Made by a program: the position numbers and the translations under genes. Of a stretch of DNA of 64,000 nucleotides, positions 8,820 to 17,208 are shown in pieces. Below the pieces are notes generated by a model. It did no database searches, was not told the origin of the DNA, and was given only the letters and a program-made list of their open reading frames with translations. Numbering within the stretch: the first letter of the stretch is position 1; each line of letters starts with the position of its first letter. Source of the stretch: Nostoc sp. FACHB-280 (lineage in GTDB: Bacteria > Cyanobacteriota > Cyanobacteriia > Cyanobacteriales > Nostocaceae); NCBI RefSeq assembly GCF_014697615.1, contig NZ_JACJSD010000022.1, positions 1 to 64,000 of the forward strand, read 5' to 3'.

Positions 8820-9233
8820 AATCCATAAATCACACCCAACCCTGATAATCGCCTTTGGGTACTGAATTCTGATGAATTTACTTTATATATTTCTGCCATA
8901 GCTTATTGCTATTACTGCTACAGGCAATTGTTAGGCATTAGTTGAAATTGCAAAATTATCAATTTCCATTGAATCGTTCATGTAAGAAAAAATTCACTTT
9001 TCTTCCGTTTCTGTGCCAGTTTTTTAAGCGCCTACTCGCAAAAGTTCCGGTTGCGATAAATCTTGCTGCGAATATCAGCAAATTTTATGCCAGCTAAAAT
9101 AGTAAATCTACTATTAGCTTTTGGGCATTAATCATCACAGCTTTTTTTGGGGAATCAAAAATTATTTGGAACTTTCATACACAATTTACGACTTAGAAAA
9201 TAACAGTAATAATTAACAAAATTGAACAAAATT
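8820..9233. other. Intergenic region, about 410 bases, no gene seen
   Basis: AT-rich upstream region of the barrel protein gene at 9234. It probably contains a long 5' leader or distal promoter. No strong Shine-Dalgarno sequence, riboswitch or repeat was seen beyond the MITE that ends at 8819. Confidence 0.45.
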
Positions 9234-9770
9234 ATGAAAGGTTTACTTCGGTCTTTCGTGGCAATTTCAGCATTGTCCTCTTTAGTTATTGCACCCTTGA
9301 TGATGAATGCCGGACAAGCAGCAGCTCAAGATAAAAAAGGGACTGATGCTAGTTACATTGGTGCTGGTGTTGCAGCAGGTGTTACCAATGGCGGACTCAA
9401 CAACGATGCGGCTAACTTAGGTGGTAATCTCACAGGTAGAGTCAAATTAGGCAACCTCCCAGTTTCTGCACGCGGTAATGTTCTCTGGAATGATCAGACG
9501 ACTAGTATTATTCCAGAAGTTTCCGTAGACGTGCCTATTGCTAATAGAACTAATGCCTATGTTACTGGTGGTTATTCTTTTGTCGAAAAAGATGGTTCAC
9601 CCAGTCCTTTAGGTAATAGAGATTCTGTTGTGGTGGGTGCTGGTGTCGAATCAGAAGTTGCGAATAATTTCTTGATTTACACAAATGCCAAAGTGGGACT
9701 ACGTGCTTATCAAAATAGTCCAGCTTCTGCTGTTAGCATCAATGGTGGTATTGGCTATCGTTTTAAATAA
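9234..9770 (+). CDS. Small outer-membrane beta-barrel-type protein with signal peptide
   Basis: The protein has a Sec signal peptide (basic MKGLLRSF, hydrophobic core, cleavage after about QAAAQ). The mature part of about 145 residues is Gly/Asn-rich with alternating strands (YIGAGVAAGVTNGG, NAYVTGGYSF, VVVGAGVESEV) and ends in an aromatic C-terminal residue pattern, INGGIGYRFK. This is typical of small cyanobacterial outer-membrane barrels. I chose the ATG at 9234 over a TTG four codons upstream because it gives a clean signal peptide; neither has a good ribosome site. The gene at 31473 has a similar design and may be a paralogue. Function unknown. Confidence 0.75.
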   Translation: MKGLLRSFVAISALSSLVIAPLMMNAGQAAAQDKKGTDASYIGAGVAAGVTNGGLNNDAANLGGNLTGRVKLGNLPVSARGNVLWNDQTTSIIPEVSVDVPIANRTNAYVTGGYSFVEKDGSPSPLGNRDSVVVGAGVESEVANNFLIYTNAKVGLRAYQNSPASAVSINGGIGYRFK

Positions 9771-9828
9771 CTAACTCTCTCGGAAGTGAGAAGTTAATCT
9801 TTCAATAGACGTAATTTTTGTGAGTAGT

Positions 9829-9850
9829 TCTAACATTTATAAATGTTAGA
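9829..9850. repeat. Perfect 22-base palindrome downstream of the barrel gene
   Basis: TCTAACATTTATAAATGTTAGA reads the same on both strands apart from the usual loop constraint. It lies 58 bases after the stop codon of the barrel gene and about 330 bases before sir. It could be a weak terminator hairpin or an operator for a dimeric regulator. There is no following T run, which weakens the terminator reading. Confidence 0.5.
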
Positions 9851-10182
9851 AAATAAAGATTTATTAGCTACAACTCATACTTAAGGATGTTGGGATAATT
9901 CCAGTTCAACATGGTGAATGGTGTTGTTGAACTTTGAAGGTTGACGGAATATCAGACTTTATCCGTAAAAGTCAACGAAAACCAACAAACTTAAAGTTGA
10001 TTTATACCACCTACTTCTATATGCTGGTTTTGTTAAGTGTAAAACTATCGACAAAGCCGGCTTTTCGCCGTGTTACAATTGTCGTATTCCTCATATTTCC
10101 GACCGAATTACCGGGAATCACTGAGCCAAAAACTTAGCCTTGGGTTTCATCCCTGCTTTATTGAGAATACTATACAACTCTC
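9851..10182. other. Upstream region of sir, 332 bases
   Basis: No convincing gene. A 67-codon frame beginning with TTG at 9934 has no ribosome site or recognisable product and is not annotated. I looked for an NtcA-type GTA-N8-TAC site and did not find a clear one. The sulfite reductase promoter should lie here. Confidence 0.4.
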
Positions 10183-12141
10183 ATGGTTAAATCTGCTCCT
10201 CCTCCACTCGCCAACCGTAAGCCCTCAAAAGTAGAAGGCATCAAAGAAAATAGTAATTTTTTGCGTGAACCTGTAGCAACGCAGATTCTTGAGGATACTA
10301 CTCACTTTAGTGAAGATGCGGTGCAAATTCTCAAGTTTCATGGCTCCTACCAGCAGGATAACCGCGATAATCGCGTCAAGGGGCAGGAGAAAGATTACCA
10401 ATTTATGCTGCGGACAAAGAACCCAGGGGGGTTTGTACCGCCACAATTATATTTGGCTTTAGATAAGCTGGCTGATGAATATGGCAACCACACATTAAGA
10501 GCTACTACTCGTCAAGGGTTCCAAGTGCATGGCATCTTAAAGAAAAATCTCAAGGCTGCCATTGCGACTATTGTTAAAAATCTAGGTTCGACTTTGGGCG
10601 CTTGTGGAGATATTAACCGCAACGTCATGGCTCCACCAGTACCTTTCAAAAATCGCGCTGATTATCAGTATGCTTGGGAATATGCCCAAAACATTGCTGA
10701 CTTGCTATCTCCTCAAACTGGTGCTTATTACGAAATTTGGCTAGATGGCGAAAAAGCTATCAGTGCAGAAGAAAATCCAGAGGTGAAGGCGGCGCGGCAA
10801 AGTAATGGTAGCGGCACAACTTTTACTGACAGTGAAGAACCTCTGTATGGTACTTACTATATGCCGCGCAAATTCAAAGTTAGCGTGACAGTACCGGAAG
10901 ATAATTCCATTGATTTATATTCCCAAGACTTGACTTTGGTAGTTATTACCAACTCTCAAGGGGAACTAGAAGGATTTAATGTCTTTGCTGGTGGCGGTTT
11001 AGGCAGAACCCATAATAAAGAAGAAACATTTGCCAGGTTAGCAGACCCCATTTGCTATGTAGATAAAGCAGATGTTTACGAAATTGTCAAGGCCATTGTG
11101 GCGACTCAGAGAGATTATGGCGATCGCACTGACCGCCGTCACGCTCGTTTAAAATACTTAATCAATGATTGGGGTGTAGATAAATTCCGCGCCAAAGTTG
11201 AGGAATATTTTGGTAAGCCAGTCGCCCCCTTTAAACCACTGCCAGAATTTAAATATGAAGACTTTCTTGGTTGGCAAGAACAAGGCGATGGCAAGTTATT
11301 TTTAGGTATCTCCATCGACAATGGGCGGGTAAAAGATGAAGGTTCATTGCAACTCAAAACCGCCTTGCGGGAAATTGTCGAAAAATTTCACCTACCTATC
11401 CGCTTAACACCCCACCAAAACCTGATTTTCTGCGACATTGCCCCAGAAAACCAAGCAGCCATCCAAGAAATTCTCGACCGTTGCGGTGTTGTCTCTGACC
11501 CCGGTAAAATTGAACCTCTGTTTCGCTATGCAATGGCTTGTCCAGCTTTGCCTACCTGTGGCTTGGCTATTACCGAATCAGAACGGGCAATACCAGGAAT
11601 TTTAGAACGAGTCCGGGCGTTATTAGATAAAGTTGGTTTACCAGATGAGTCTTTTGTCATCAGAATGACAGGCTGTCCTAATGGTTGCGCTCGTCCTTAC
11701 ATGGCAGAATTAGGTTTTGTTGGTAGTGCGCCAGAATCTTATCAAGTTTGGTTGGGCGGTTCACCACATCAAACAAGATTGGCACAACCAATAGTCGAAA
11801 AGTTGCACCACAACGACATTGAAAGCTTTTTAGAACCAATTTTTGTTTTCTTCAAGAAATCACGCCAAGCAGAAGAAAGCTTTGGCGATTTTTGCTCACG
11901 GGTTGGTTTTGATGCTATTCGTGAATTTTCAGCACAGTATCAGCCGGAAACTATCGCCGTCACCACCGCAGAAACTTCAGCACCAGCCAAAAAGAAAGCT
12001 GCACCCAGCCGCTCCCGTCCCCGCATTAGCCTTTATGATGATGTTTACAGCAAGTTGAAGGAAACTGCTACCAGTCAAGGTAAATCAATGACAGAAATCG
12101 TCAATGAAGCCTTGAAGATTTACTTGCAGATAGATAAGTAA
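10183..12141 (+). CDS. sir: Ferredoxin-sulfite reductase with RHH-like C-terminal extension, 652 aa
   Basis: Catalyses six-electron reduction of sulfite to sulfide with ferredoxin, in assimilatory sulfur metabolism in the cytoplasm. Two nitrite/sulfite reductase half-domains are present. The siroheme-4Fe4S cysteines are visible as CPALPTC (Cys453 and Cys459) and GCPNGC (Cys498 and Cys502). The N-terminal segment [14 protein letters not shown] and the [14 protein letters not shown] motif match plant-type Sir. After a Lys/Pro-rich linker (about 595-610), the last 41 residues ([16 protein letters not shown], then [14 protein letters not shown]) look like a ribbon-helix-helix DNA-binding unit. 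Family A MITE sequence starts two bases after the stop codon. No other cys genes are adjacent. Confidence 0.95.
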   Translation: MVKSAPPPLANRKPSKVEGIKENSNFLREPVATQILEDTTHFSEDAVQILKFHGSYQQDNRDNRVKGQEKDYQFMLRTKNPGGFVPPQLYLALDKLADEYGNHTLRATTRQGFQVHGILKKNLKAAIATIVKNLGSTLGACGDINRNVMAPPVPFKNRADYQYAWEYAQNIADLLSPQTGAYYEIWLDGEKAISAEENPEVKAARQSNGSGTTFTDSEEPLYGTYYMPRKFKVSVTVPEDNSIDLYSQDLTLVVITNSQGELEGFNVFAGGGLGRTHNKEETFARLADPICYVDKADVYEIVKAIVATQRDYGDRTDRRHARLKYLINDWGVDKFRAKVEEYFGKPVAPFKPLPEFKYEDFLGWQEQGDGKLFLGISIDNGRVKDEGSLQLKTALREIVEKFHLPIRLTPHQNLIFCDIAPENQAAIQEILDRCGVVSDPGKIEPLFRYAMACPALPTCGLAITESERAIPGILERVRALLDKVGLPDESFVIRMTGCPNGCARPYMAELGFVGSAPESYQVWLGGSPHQTRLAQPIVEKLHHNDIESFLEPIFVFFKKSRQAEESFGDFCSRVGFDAIREFSAQYQPETIAVTTAETSAPAKKKAAPSRSRPRISLYDDVYSKLKETATSQGKSMTEIVNEALKIYLQIDK

Positions 12142-12143
12142 CT

Positions 12144-12326
12144 AGGACTTACGCACCAAAATTGTCTGTGGAGATTGGGTGTAAGGGTGAAGGGGTATGA
12201 GGTGTAGGTATTCAAAACTCCTACCCCCCTACGGTGAAGTCAAAATTCAAAAGAAATAGAATTTTTGAATTTTGACTTGATTTTGCCCCTAAACCCTGCT
12301 CTAAAAACTTCATTTTTCGTTTCTTT
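12144..12326. repeat. MITE-like element, family A, degenerate copy after sir
   Basis: The left end AGGACTTACGCA (12144-12155) is intact and the first 60 or so bases match the copy at 8670. The right part (CTAAAAACTTCATTTTTCG) still matches, but the TGCGTAAGTCCT end is lost. A 42-base hairpin (12237-12278) occupies the middle in place of the C-rich arm. The element begins two bases downstream of the sir stop and could now serve as its 3' end. Confidence 0.65.
12237..12278. repeat. 16-bp perfect inverted repeat inside the degenerate MITE
   Basis: AAGTCAAAATTCAAAA (12237-12252) and TTTTGAATTTTGACTT (12263-12278) pair perfectly around a 10-base loop. AT-rich and without a T tract. It is absent from the intact copy at 8670-8819, so it was probably inserted or grew secondarily. 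It could stabilise the sir transcript end. Confidence 0.7.
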
Positions 12327-12349
12327 AAACAATTAACTTGATTTCAGGA

Positions 12350-13147
12350 TTACTCTATTTCTTCACAACGAATTAATAACTTTTCCATCGCCTCTGCTAA
12401 AGAAATTAAATCTTTCCAAGAAGAACCAGTGACTAAATTTTGCGCGTGTGCTAGTCGGTTGCGTAATTGTTCAGCAGATTTAAGGAAGCGTTCACCAAAT
12501 CGTTTTGACTTTAATTCCAGTTGTTCCAGCAGTTCTGGTTGATTTAACACTAATTCTCGTTTGTCACAAAACTGGAGATAATCTAATAAATCTGTGGCTT
12601 CGTTTCTTTCTTGACTTTCTCGCCACAGCCGTTTAGCAATTTCTACCCGTTCTGGTTTGAGGAATTTTTGCCAAGAATCTTGGGGATAATAAAGCCTTAC
12701 CAGTCGGAGTAAGTTCATTTCTAGCAATGTGACCAAGCCAAATAGTAGCATTCGCACTGGTGCTTTTTGTAAGTCGCCACAAGTCACAATTCCACTAACT
12801 TGATTGCAATCTAAGACAAATAAGCGAGGAGTTTGCCGCAAAATCGGTAATAACTTCATCAGTGGCGTAGAAATGGCTATCAGTTCTTGGGAATGAAACA
12901 CTCGTTGATAGTCGCCGCATTTACCCGATTTTGCTTGGATTAAACAAGAGCGTTCAATATAACCAGTGATATTGTCTCCCGTTTCAATACCGACCACATC
13001 AAAATCCTGTGCTTCCATCCATTGCAAAACCTCTACTACCTCTGCTTGGGAGGACACAGCTTTTAGAGGTTCTGCTACATACTCGATTGTAATGTTGTTC
13101 TCAAACAAACTCCGCAGGTCTTGCGATCGCGATTTTAGGTGTTTCAT
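12350..13147 (-). CDS. CBS-type domain protein with HEPN-like C-terminal region, 265 aa
   Basis: About residues 30-140 look like two CBS half-motifs (FDVVGIETGDNITGYIERSCL; LFVLDCNQVSGIVTCGDLQKAP), a fold that usually binds adenine nucleotides. The C-terminal third is helical and contains ERFLKSAEQLRNRLAHAQ. The RNxxAH pattern there is the active-site motif of HEPN-type ribonucleases and also occurs in non-catalytic HEPN proteins. The gene is monocistronic, with no partner such as an MNT nucleotidyltransferase or antitoxin beside it. A nucleotide-sensing RNase is conceivable but unproven. The ATG is at 13145-13147. Confidence 0.65.
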   Translation of the reverse strand: MKHLKSRSQDLRSLFENNITIEYVAEPLKAVSSQAEVVEVLQWMEAQDFDVVGIETGDNITGYIERSCLIQAKSGKCGDYQRVFHSQELIAISTPLMKLLPILRQTPRLFVLDCNQVSGIVTCGDLQKAPVRMLLFGLVTLLEMNLLRLVRLYYPQDSWQKFLKPERVEIAKRLWRESQERNEATDLLDYLQFCDKRELVLNQPELLEQLELKSKRFGERFLKSAEQLRNRLAHAQNLVTGSSWKDLISLAEAMEKLLIRCEEIE

Positions 13148-13286
13148 CTACCTTGAGCCATAAGACATCCGCAGGATTAGTATTTCACTCTCGGCGGCTT
13201 TCTGTCAGTGCAAGCTAAGAACCAATCCTCTAATCAGTAGTTGCACAAAACTCAACTCATTCGTGGAGGTAGGGAACAGGTAACAG

Positions 13287-13300
13287 TTCGACAAGCTCAG
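13287..13300. repeat. Dispersed repeat core TTCGACAAGCTCAG
   Basis: The same 14 bases occur at 47347-47360 and a variant (CTTCGACTTCGCTCAG) at about 48986-49001. The motif is common in intergenic DNA of filamentous cyanobacteria. Here it lies between the CBS/HEPN gene and the csbD-like gene, inside a GGTAACAG-rich stretch. Confidence 0.5.
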
Positions 13301-13445
13301 GGTATCACTGGTAACAGGACAGGAATATGCGTAAATCTGTCTAAAGATATTAATAATAATTAATTGTTATATCACTTGATAGATACATCAAAATAGAAAA
13401 TCCTGATATTTTTTCCTTAGTTTACAAATAGTCAAGGTAAAAAAT

Positions 13446-13628
13446 ATGAGTATCGAAAATCGCATCGAAGCAACTGCTAAAAATATTGAAGGTAAAGTAC
13501 AGGAAGTAGTTGGTGAAGTTACAGGTAATCCCGCAGATAAAGCTGAAGGTAAAGCTAAACAAGCGGAGGCGAACGTAATTCACACCACAGAAAACATCAA
13601 AGATGAACTTAAAAAAGCTATAGACTAA
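13446..13628 (+). CDS. CsbD family stress-response protein, 60 aa
   Basis: A small, highly charged helical protein with the CsbD pattern NRIEATAKNIEGKVQEVVGE, then GNPADKAEGKAKQAEAN. CsbD-like proteins accumulate under general stress in many bacteria; the molecular role is unknown. Full length for the family. The ATG at 13446 follows an A-rich leader. It is convergent with the GlsB/YeaQ-type gene across a shared hairpin. Confidence 0.88.
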   Translation: MSIENRIEATAKNIEGKVQEVVGEVTGNPADKAEGKAKQAEANVIHTTENIKDELKKAID

Positions 13629-13752
13629 GTTATAGAGTAAGTTCTGAGTGCTGAGGAGAAAGCTAGTATATTCAATGCTTTGAGTAATCAATACTGTACT
13701 CAGCTATGAGACTAAGGCTATAATTTTGTTGTTCAGCTTTTATTTTTATACA

Positions 13753-13785
13753 AAAAACTCCACTTTAGATACAAGTGGAGTTTTT
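13753..13785. terminator. Bidirectional terminator hairpin
   Basis: AAAAACTCCACTT pairs with AAGTGGAGTTTTT around a 7-base loop, with A and T runs on both outer sides. It lies between the convergent csbD-like (+) and GlsB/YeaQ-like (-) genes, so it can end transcription from both. Confidence 0.85.
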
Positions 13786-13842
13786 GATATATTATGATTG
13801 ATTGTAACAACAAAATCAGCCTAACCATAATTTTTTATTCAA

Positions 13843-14115
13843 CTAATAACTGGGGCGATTAGTAAGTAAACTCCAGATAAAAATAGCAATAATTGCGCCA
13901 ATAATGGCAACAATTACCCCCGGAATACTCAGTGTTGCCGCAGTAAATTGGAACCTGCCAGTTTCTAACAATGTCACCAGAGTTCCACCAATTAAAGCAC
14001 CGATGATTCCTAAAACCATAGTTGCCAAAATGCCACCACCTTGACGGCCAGGATAAATAGCTTTAGCAATGGCTCCAGCAATCAAACCTAAAATAATCCA
14101 AGCAATAATATTCAT
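13843..14115 (-). CDS. GlsB/YeaQ/YmgE family small membrane protein, 90 aa
   Basis: Three hydrophobic segments (about residues 3-19, 29-49 and 63-84) with Gly-rich stretches: IILGLIAGAIAKAIYPG, GGGILATMVLGIIGALIGG and IVAIIGAIIAIFIW. This is the classic pattern of the transglycosylase-associated (GlsB/YeaQ) family, often stress-induced; enzymatic activity has not been shown for the family. The ATG is at 14113-14115. Its neighbour csbD is also a stress-type gene, though on the other strand. Confidence 0.88.
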   Translation of the reverse strand: MNIIAWIILGLIAGAIAKAIYPGRQGGGILATMVLGIIGALIGGTLVTLLETGRFQFTAATLSIPGVIVAIIGAIIAIFIWSLLTNRPSY

Positions 14116-14256
14116 AATTAATTCTGCAAAGATTCTCCCAGTATGTTATTGAGAGCTACTTGCTTTTCCTTCTACCTCAAGAAATAAGTATTATGGCAAG
14201 ATAAGTATAATGTCTTCTTTAATCTACTTTTGTTGACAATCTATGTCGGATAATTT

Positions 14257-14502
14257 ATGAATAAAACCCCCCGGATTCGGATACCACCTGAAGTTAGGCA
14301 ATATGTATTTCAACGTGATAAATGTCAATGTCAAAGCTGCGGTAAGACTGATTTAGAAACTAATTTGACCATTGACCATATCATTCCTTTGGCGCGTGGT
14401 GGTCAAAATGATATCAGCAATTTACATACTCTTTGCTTGACTTGTAATCTCAAAAAATCCGACAAAACAGATCAGCGTTTTCGACGACATTTTCAAAGTT
14501 AG
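14257..14502 (+). CDS. HNH endonuclease domain protein, 81 aa
   Basis: A compact HNH fold: CQSCG zinc pair near residues 26-29, the catalytic-type DHIIPLARGG near 44-53, NDISNLHTLC, then CLTCNLKKSDK. The two CxxC pairs bind structural zinc and the DH...N...H residues bind the catalytic metal. It is a stand-alone domain without intein or restriction-enzyme partner, as is common in cyanobacteria. The ATG is at 14257. The DNA target is unknown. Confidence 0.88.
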   Translation: MNKTPRIRIPPEVRQYVFQRDKCQCQSCGKTDLETNLTIDHIIPLARGGQNDISNLHTLCLTCNLKKSDKTDQRFRRHFQS

Positions 14503-14537
14503 GCTAATCTAGAAGAGGCTGTTAGTTTTGAATTTGT

Positions 14538-14786
14538 ATGTCTCGTAAAGTCAACAGCAATTCTCGTAGATTTGGTAAACTTAAAACCCCGGCATTGTAT
14601 TTATTAGCTGCGATCGCTATTTTAGCGGCTGCCTTTCCTAAACTGTATGAAATTAAAACAAAAGCGGGGATTAACATCTCAGGTAGTTATCATGCTGGCA
14701 CATTTTTAGAAAAGCACACGTTTGGTTTATTTAGGTGTGAATGGCTTTATCCATATCGCTGCGATCGCCGCAATGGCAAAGTTTAA
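14538..14786 (+). CDS. Small hypothetical protein with one membrane segment, 82 aa
   Basis: A basic N-terminus (MSRKVNSNSRRFGKLK) is followed by one hydrophobic segment (about residues 18-36, ALYLLAAIAILAAAF) and a short tail with two Cys. The segment could be an uncleaved signal anchor. No family is recognised. It begins 35 bases after the HNH gene on the same strand and may be co-transcribed with it. Coding status is plausible rather than certain. Confidence 0.5.
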   Translation: MSRKVNSNSRRFGKLKTPALYLLAAIAILAAAFPKLYEIKTKAGINISGSYHAGTFLEKHTFGLFRCEWLYPYRCDRRNGKV

Positions 14787-14828
14787 CAGCTAAACTATAT
14801 TAGCCGTAAATCACTCCTCACAAACAAG

Positions 14829-14857
14829 ATACCCGACTGATGAAATAAGTCGGGTAT
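14829..14857. terminator. Hairpin with CCCGACT core between convergent genes
   Basis: ATACCCGACT pairs with AGTCGGGTAT around a 9-base loop. It separates the 82-aa gene (+) from the sugar transferase gene (-). The core CCCGACT/AGTCGGG is shared with the hairpins at 43182, 56664 and 57369. There is no long T run on either side. Confidence 0.7.
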
Positions 14858-14898
14858 TTGAATGAGTATATTGTGACAAATTTAAAATTAGATTTTTA

Positions 14899-15948
14899 CT
14901 AAACAGCGCCACTCTTTTTGTTAAACAAAATAGCAACAGTTTTGAAAATTAACTTTAAATCGTACAGCAAACTCCAATTTTTTTGATATTGCAAATCCAA
15001 GCGAATTACATCTTCAAAACTGCGGACTGTAGACCGACCATTAACTTGCCATTCTCCAGTCATTCCTGGTTTGACATCTAAACGTTGCCACTCTGGTACT
15101 TCATAACGTTCAACTTCATCAGGTGTTGGTGGTCTAGTACCTACTAAACTCATATCACCTTTGAGAACATTCCAAAATTGTGGTAATTCATCTAAACTTG
15201 TGCGCCGTAAAAATCGCCCAACCTTGGTAATTCTGGGGTCGTTGTCATTCTTAAAAAATGCCCCCTGGACTTGGTTTTTGACTAAAGCTTTTTTGGCTTC
15301 CGCATCTACACACATAGAGCGAAATTTCCAAATTTTAAATCGCTTACCCATCCAGCCACATCGGGTTTGACTAAAGAAAATCGGGCCAGGATCATCAATT
15401 GTAATTGCAATAACAATCGGGATCAGCAACATTCCTGTAATTACTAAACCCACTAGTGAACCCACTATATCAATCAAGCGTTTCATCCAAGAGGCTATAG
15501 AGGGGTGAGTAGTAGGAAGTTGCTCTAGTTTACGAGAACTATTTTTAGAGACTTCTATATCATTTTCTGCTGCGATAAATGCGGCTTCGCCACTAGACTC
15601 CATCGGAAAAACTTGATCTAATCCTGTCAGAGTTAGTACCGCCATAACTTGGGGGGTAACATCTCGCAGAATTAGGGTAATTCCTCTTTCTTGAGCAATT
15701 TTGTAATTACTAACCAGAGCGCCTAAACCACTACTGTCCATAAAAATCGTCTGGTGAAAATCAACGATGATTTTCTTCAGGTGTGGGTTAGTTGCGATGA
15801 GGTCTTGGCAGGTTTGTTTAAAGCCGACTGCTTCTATCACGCTTAACCGCGCCGATACCTGCACTATCGCCGTTTCATTGAGGGAAGTAACTGGGAAATT
15901 TACCTCTGTGGGTTGGCTAGTCATGAAGCTCTGCACTTTCGTTGCCAT
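14899..15948 (-). CDS. STAS domain fused to an exopolysaccharide sugar-phosphate transferase, 349 aa
   Basis: Residues about 20-128 form a STAS (anti-sigma-factor antagonist) domain with the phospho-acceptor region FMDSSGLGAL, Ser72 or Ser73 being the likely phosphosite. After a linker, residues 150-349 are a polyprenyl-phosphate sugar-1-phosphate transferase: a membrane segment (about 163-190), then KIWKFRSM, DELPQFWNVLKGDMSLVGTRP-type signature and a C-terminal hydrophobic end. The enzyme half starts lipid-linked synthesis of exopolysaccharide. The STAS half suggests control by a partner-switching kinase/phosphatase, which is inference. No polysaccharide cluster is adjacent. The ATG is at 15946-15948. 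Confidence 0.88.
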   Translation of the reverse strand: MATKVQSFMTSQPTEVNFPVTSLNETAIVQVSARLSVIEAVGFKQTCQDLIATNPHLKKIIVDFHQTIFMDSSGLGALVSNYKIAQERGITLILRDVTPQVMAVLTLTGLDQVFPMESSGEAAFIAAENDIEVSKNSSRKLEQLPTTHPSIASWMKRLIDIVGSLVGLVITGMLLIPIVIAITIDDPGPIFFSQTRCGWMGKRFKIWKFRSMCVDAEAKKALVKNQVQGAFFKNDNDPRITKVGRFLRRTSLDELPQFWNVLKGDMSLVGTRPPTPDEVERYEVPEWQRLDVKPGMTGEWQVNGRSTVRSFEDVIRLDLQYQKNWSLLYDLKLIFKTVAILFNKKSGAV

Positions 15949-16233
15949 GTAAATTTAATCTGCCAAACATTATTTTGTCCTAGAAAATCACTGAACCTCA
16001 AATTTCAGGGGTAGGAACAAAGACTGAATTGTTTGCTGTAGTTGGAGTGGTGAGGACGTTTTAAAGCATAAGGCCAAGAAAAGTAATATTTTTACCTTCT
16101 GCTCCTTTTTGCTTTTGACTGTAGTTATCTAGGTTTAGAGCCGAGATTGCCAAGGACGATTCACAATAGAACAAGAACACAAAAATGTACTTGTTTTGAT
16201 ATCGCCACGGCGCGATCGCTTTGCTACTATCCC

Positions 16234-17031
16234 ATGACTGCTAACACTACAGAACCTACCGCACGACTGATTGAGGTCTTTTCTGCTATTCAAGGGGAAG
16301 GATTGAATGTCGGGACACGTCAAATTTTTATTCGCTTTGCTTTGTGTGACTTACGCTGTCATTTTTGCGATAGCTCCCACACATGGAATGCACCCACTAC
16401 CTGTAAGGTAGAACGATCACCTGGATCACGAGAGTTTGAAATTCACTCTAATCCCGTCCCCTTAACCATATTACTCGACTGGATTAAACATCAAAATCTA
16501 CCGTTGCTACACGATAGCATTAGCCTGACTGGCGGTGAGCCACTTTTACATGCCCCTTTTTTGCATGAATTTCTGCCCCAAGTGCGATCGCTTACTGGTT
16601 TACCAATATACCTAGAGACTGGGGGACATCGCCCAGAACAACTGGCGATGATTTTGCCTTACCTAGACTCTGTGGGTATGGATTGGAAACTGCCTAGCGT
16701 TAGCGGCGAGACTTATTGGCAAGAACATACAAAATTTCTCCAATTATGCCACAACAACCCATCTTTAGATATTTTTGTCAAGATAATAATTTCGCAAAGT
16801 ACCAATCCTGATGAGTTGCAAAGAACAGCTTTACTGATAGCAGATATCAATCCCAAGGTTCCTGTTTTTTTACAACCAGTTACCCCCTTACCGGCTTCTG
16901 AACAGTTCACTACTACCCCCTTACTCGCCCCAAATCCTGACCAAGTGCTGATGTGGCAAGCTTTAATGAAAAAGTTTGTGCCTCATGTCCGGGTTGTGCC
17001 GCAAACTCATAAAATGCTCAATCAATTGTGA
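16234..17031 (+). CDS. queE: 7-carboxy-7-deazaguanine synthase (radical SAM), 265 aa
   Basis: Radical SAM enzyme of queuosine/7-deazaguanine synthesis, converting 6-carboxytetrahydropterin to 7-carboxy-7-deazaguanine. Seen: the opening LIEVFSAIQGEGLNVGTRQIF, the 4Fe4S motif CDLRCHFC (Cys-x3-Cys-x2-Cys), SLTGGEPLLH and ETGGHRP. The length matches QueE. I chose the ATG at 16234; the frame stays open to a TTG at 16147 but the extra 29 residues do not fit the family. Other queuosine genes are not in the window. QueE-like paralogues with other substrates exist, so the precise substrate is inferred. Confidence 0.85.
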   Translation: MTANTTEPTARLIEVFSAIQGEGLNVGTRQIFIRFALCDLRCHFCDSSHTWNAPTTCKVERSPGSREFEIHSNPVPLTILLDWIKHQNLPLLHDSISLTGGEPLLHAPFLHEFLPQVRSLTGLPIYLETGGHRPEQLAMILPYLDSVGMDWKLPSVSGETYWQEHTKFLQLCHNNPSLDIFVKIIISQSTNPDELQRTALLIADINPKVPVFLQPVTPLPASEQFTTTPLLAPNPDQVLMWQALMKKFVPHVRVVPQTHKMLNQL

Positions 17032-17208
17032 AGAAAAAGTGTTGAGTGCTAAGTGCTGAGTCGTGTGAAACTTTGATGAAGATTTTCCTGTATCAAAACC
17101 GTATTCTATTAAGTAACAATGTGATATTGACTACCTTAATTTTTCGATAACCTTTCTTTAATCTAGAAGTCCAAAGCTGAAACCACTGTGTCTTTTTGCA
17201 AGGTATAC

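Noticed and set aside
9934-10137. 67-codon frame with TTG start upstream of sir
   Set aside because: No ribosome site, no recognisable product and odd composition; it lies where the sir promoter is expected.
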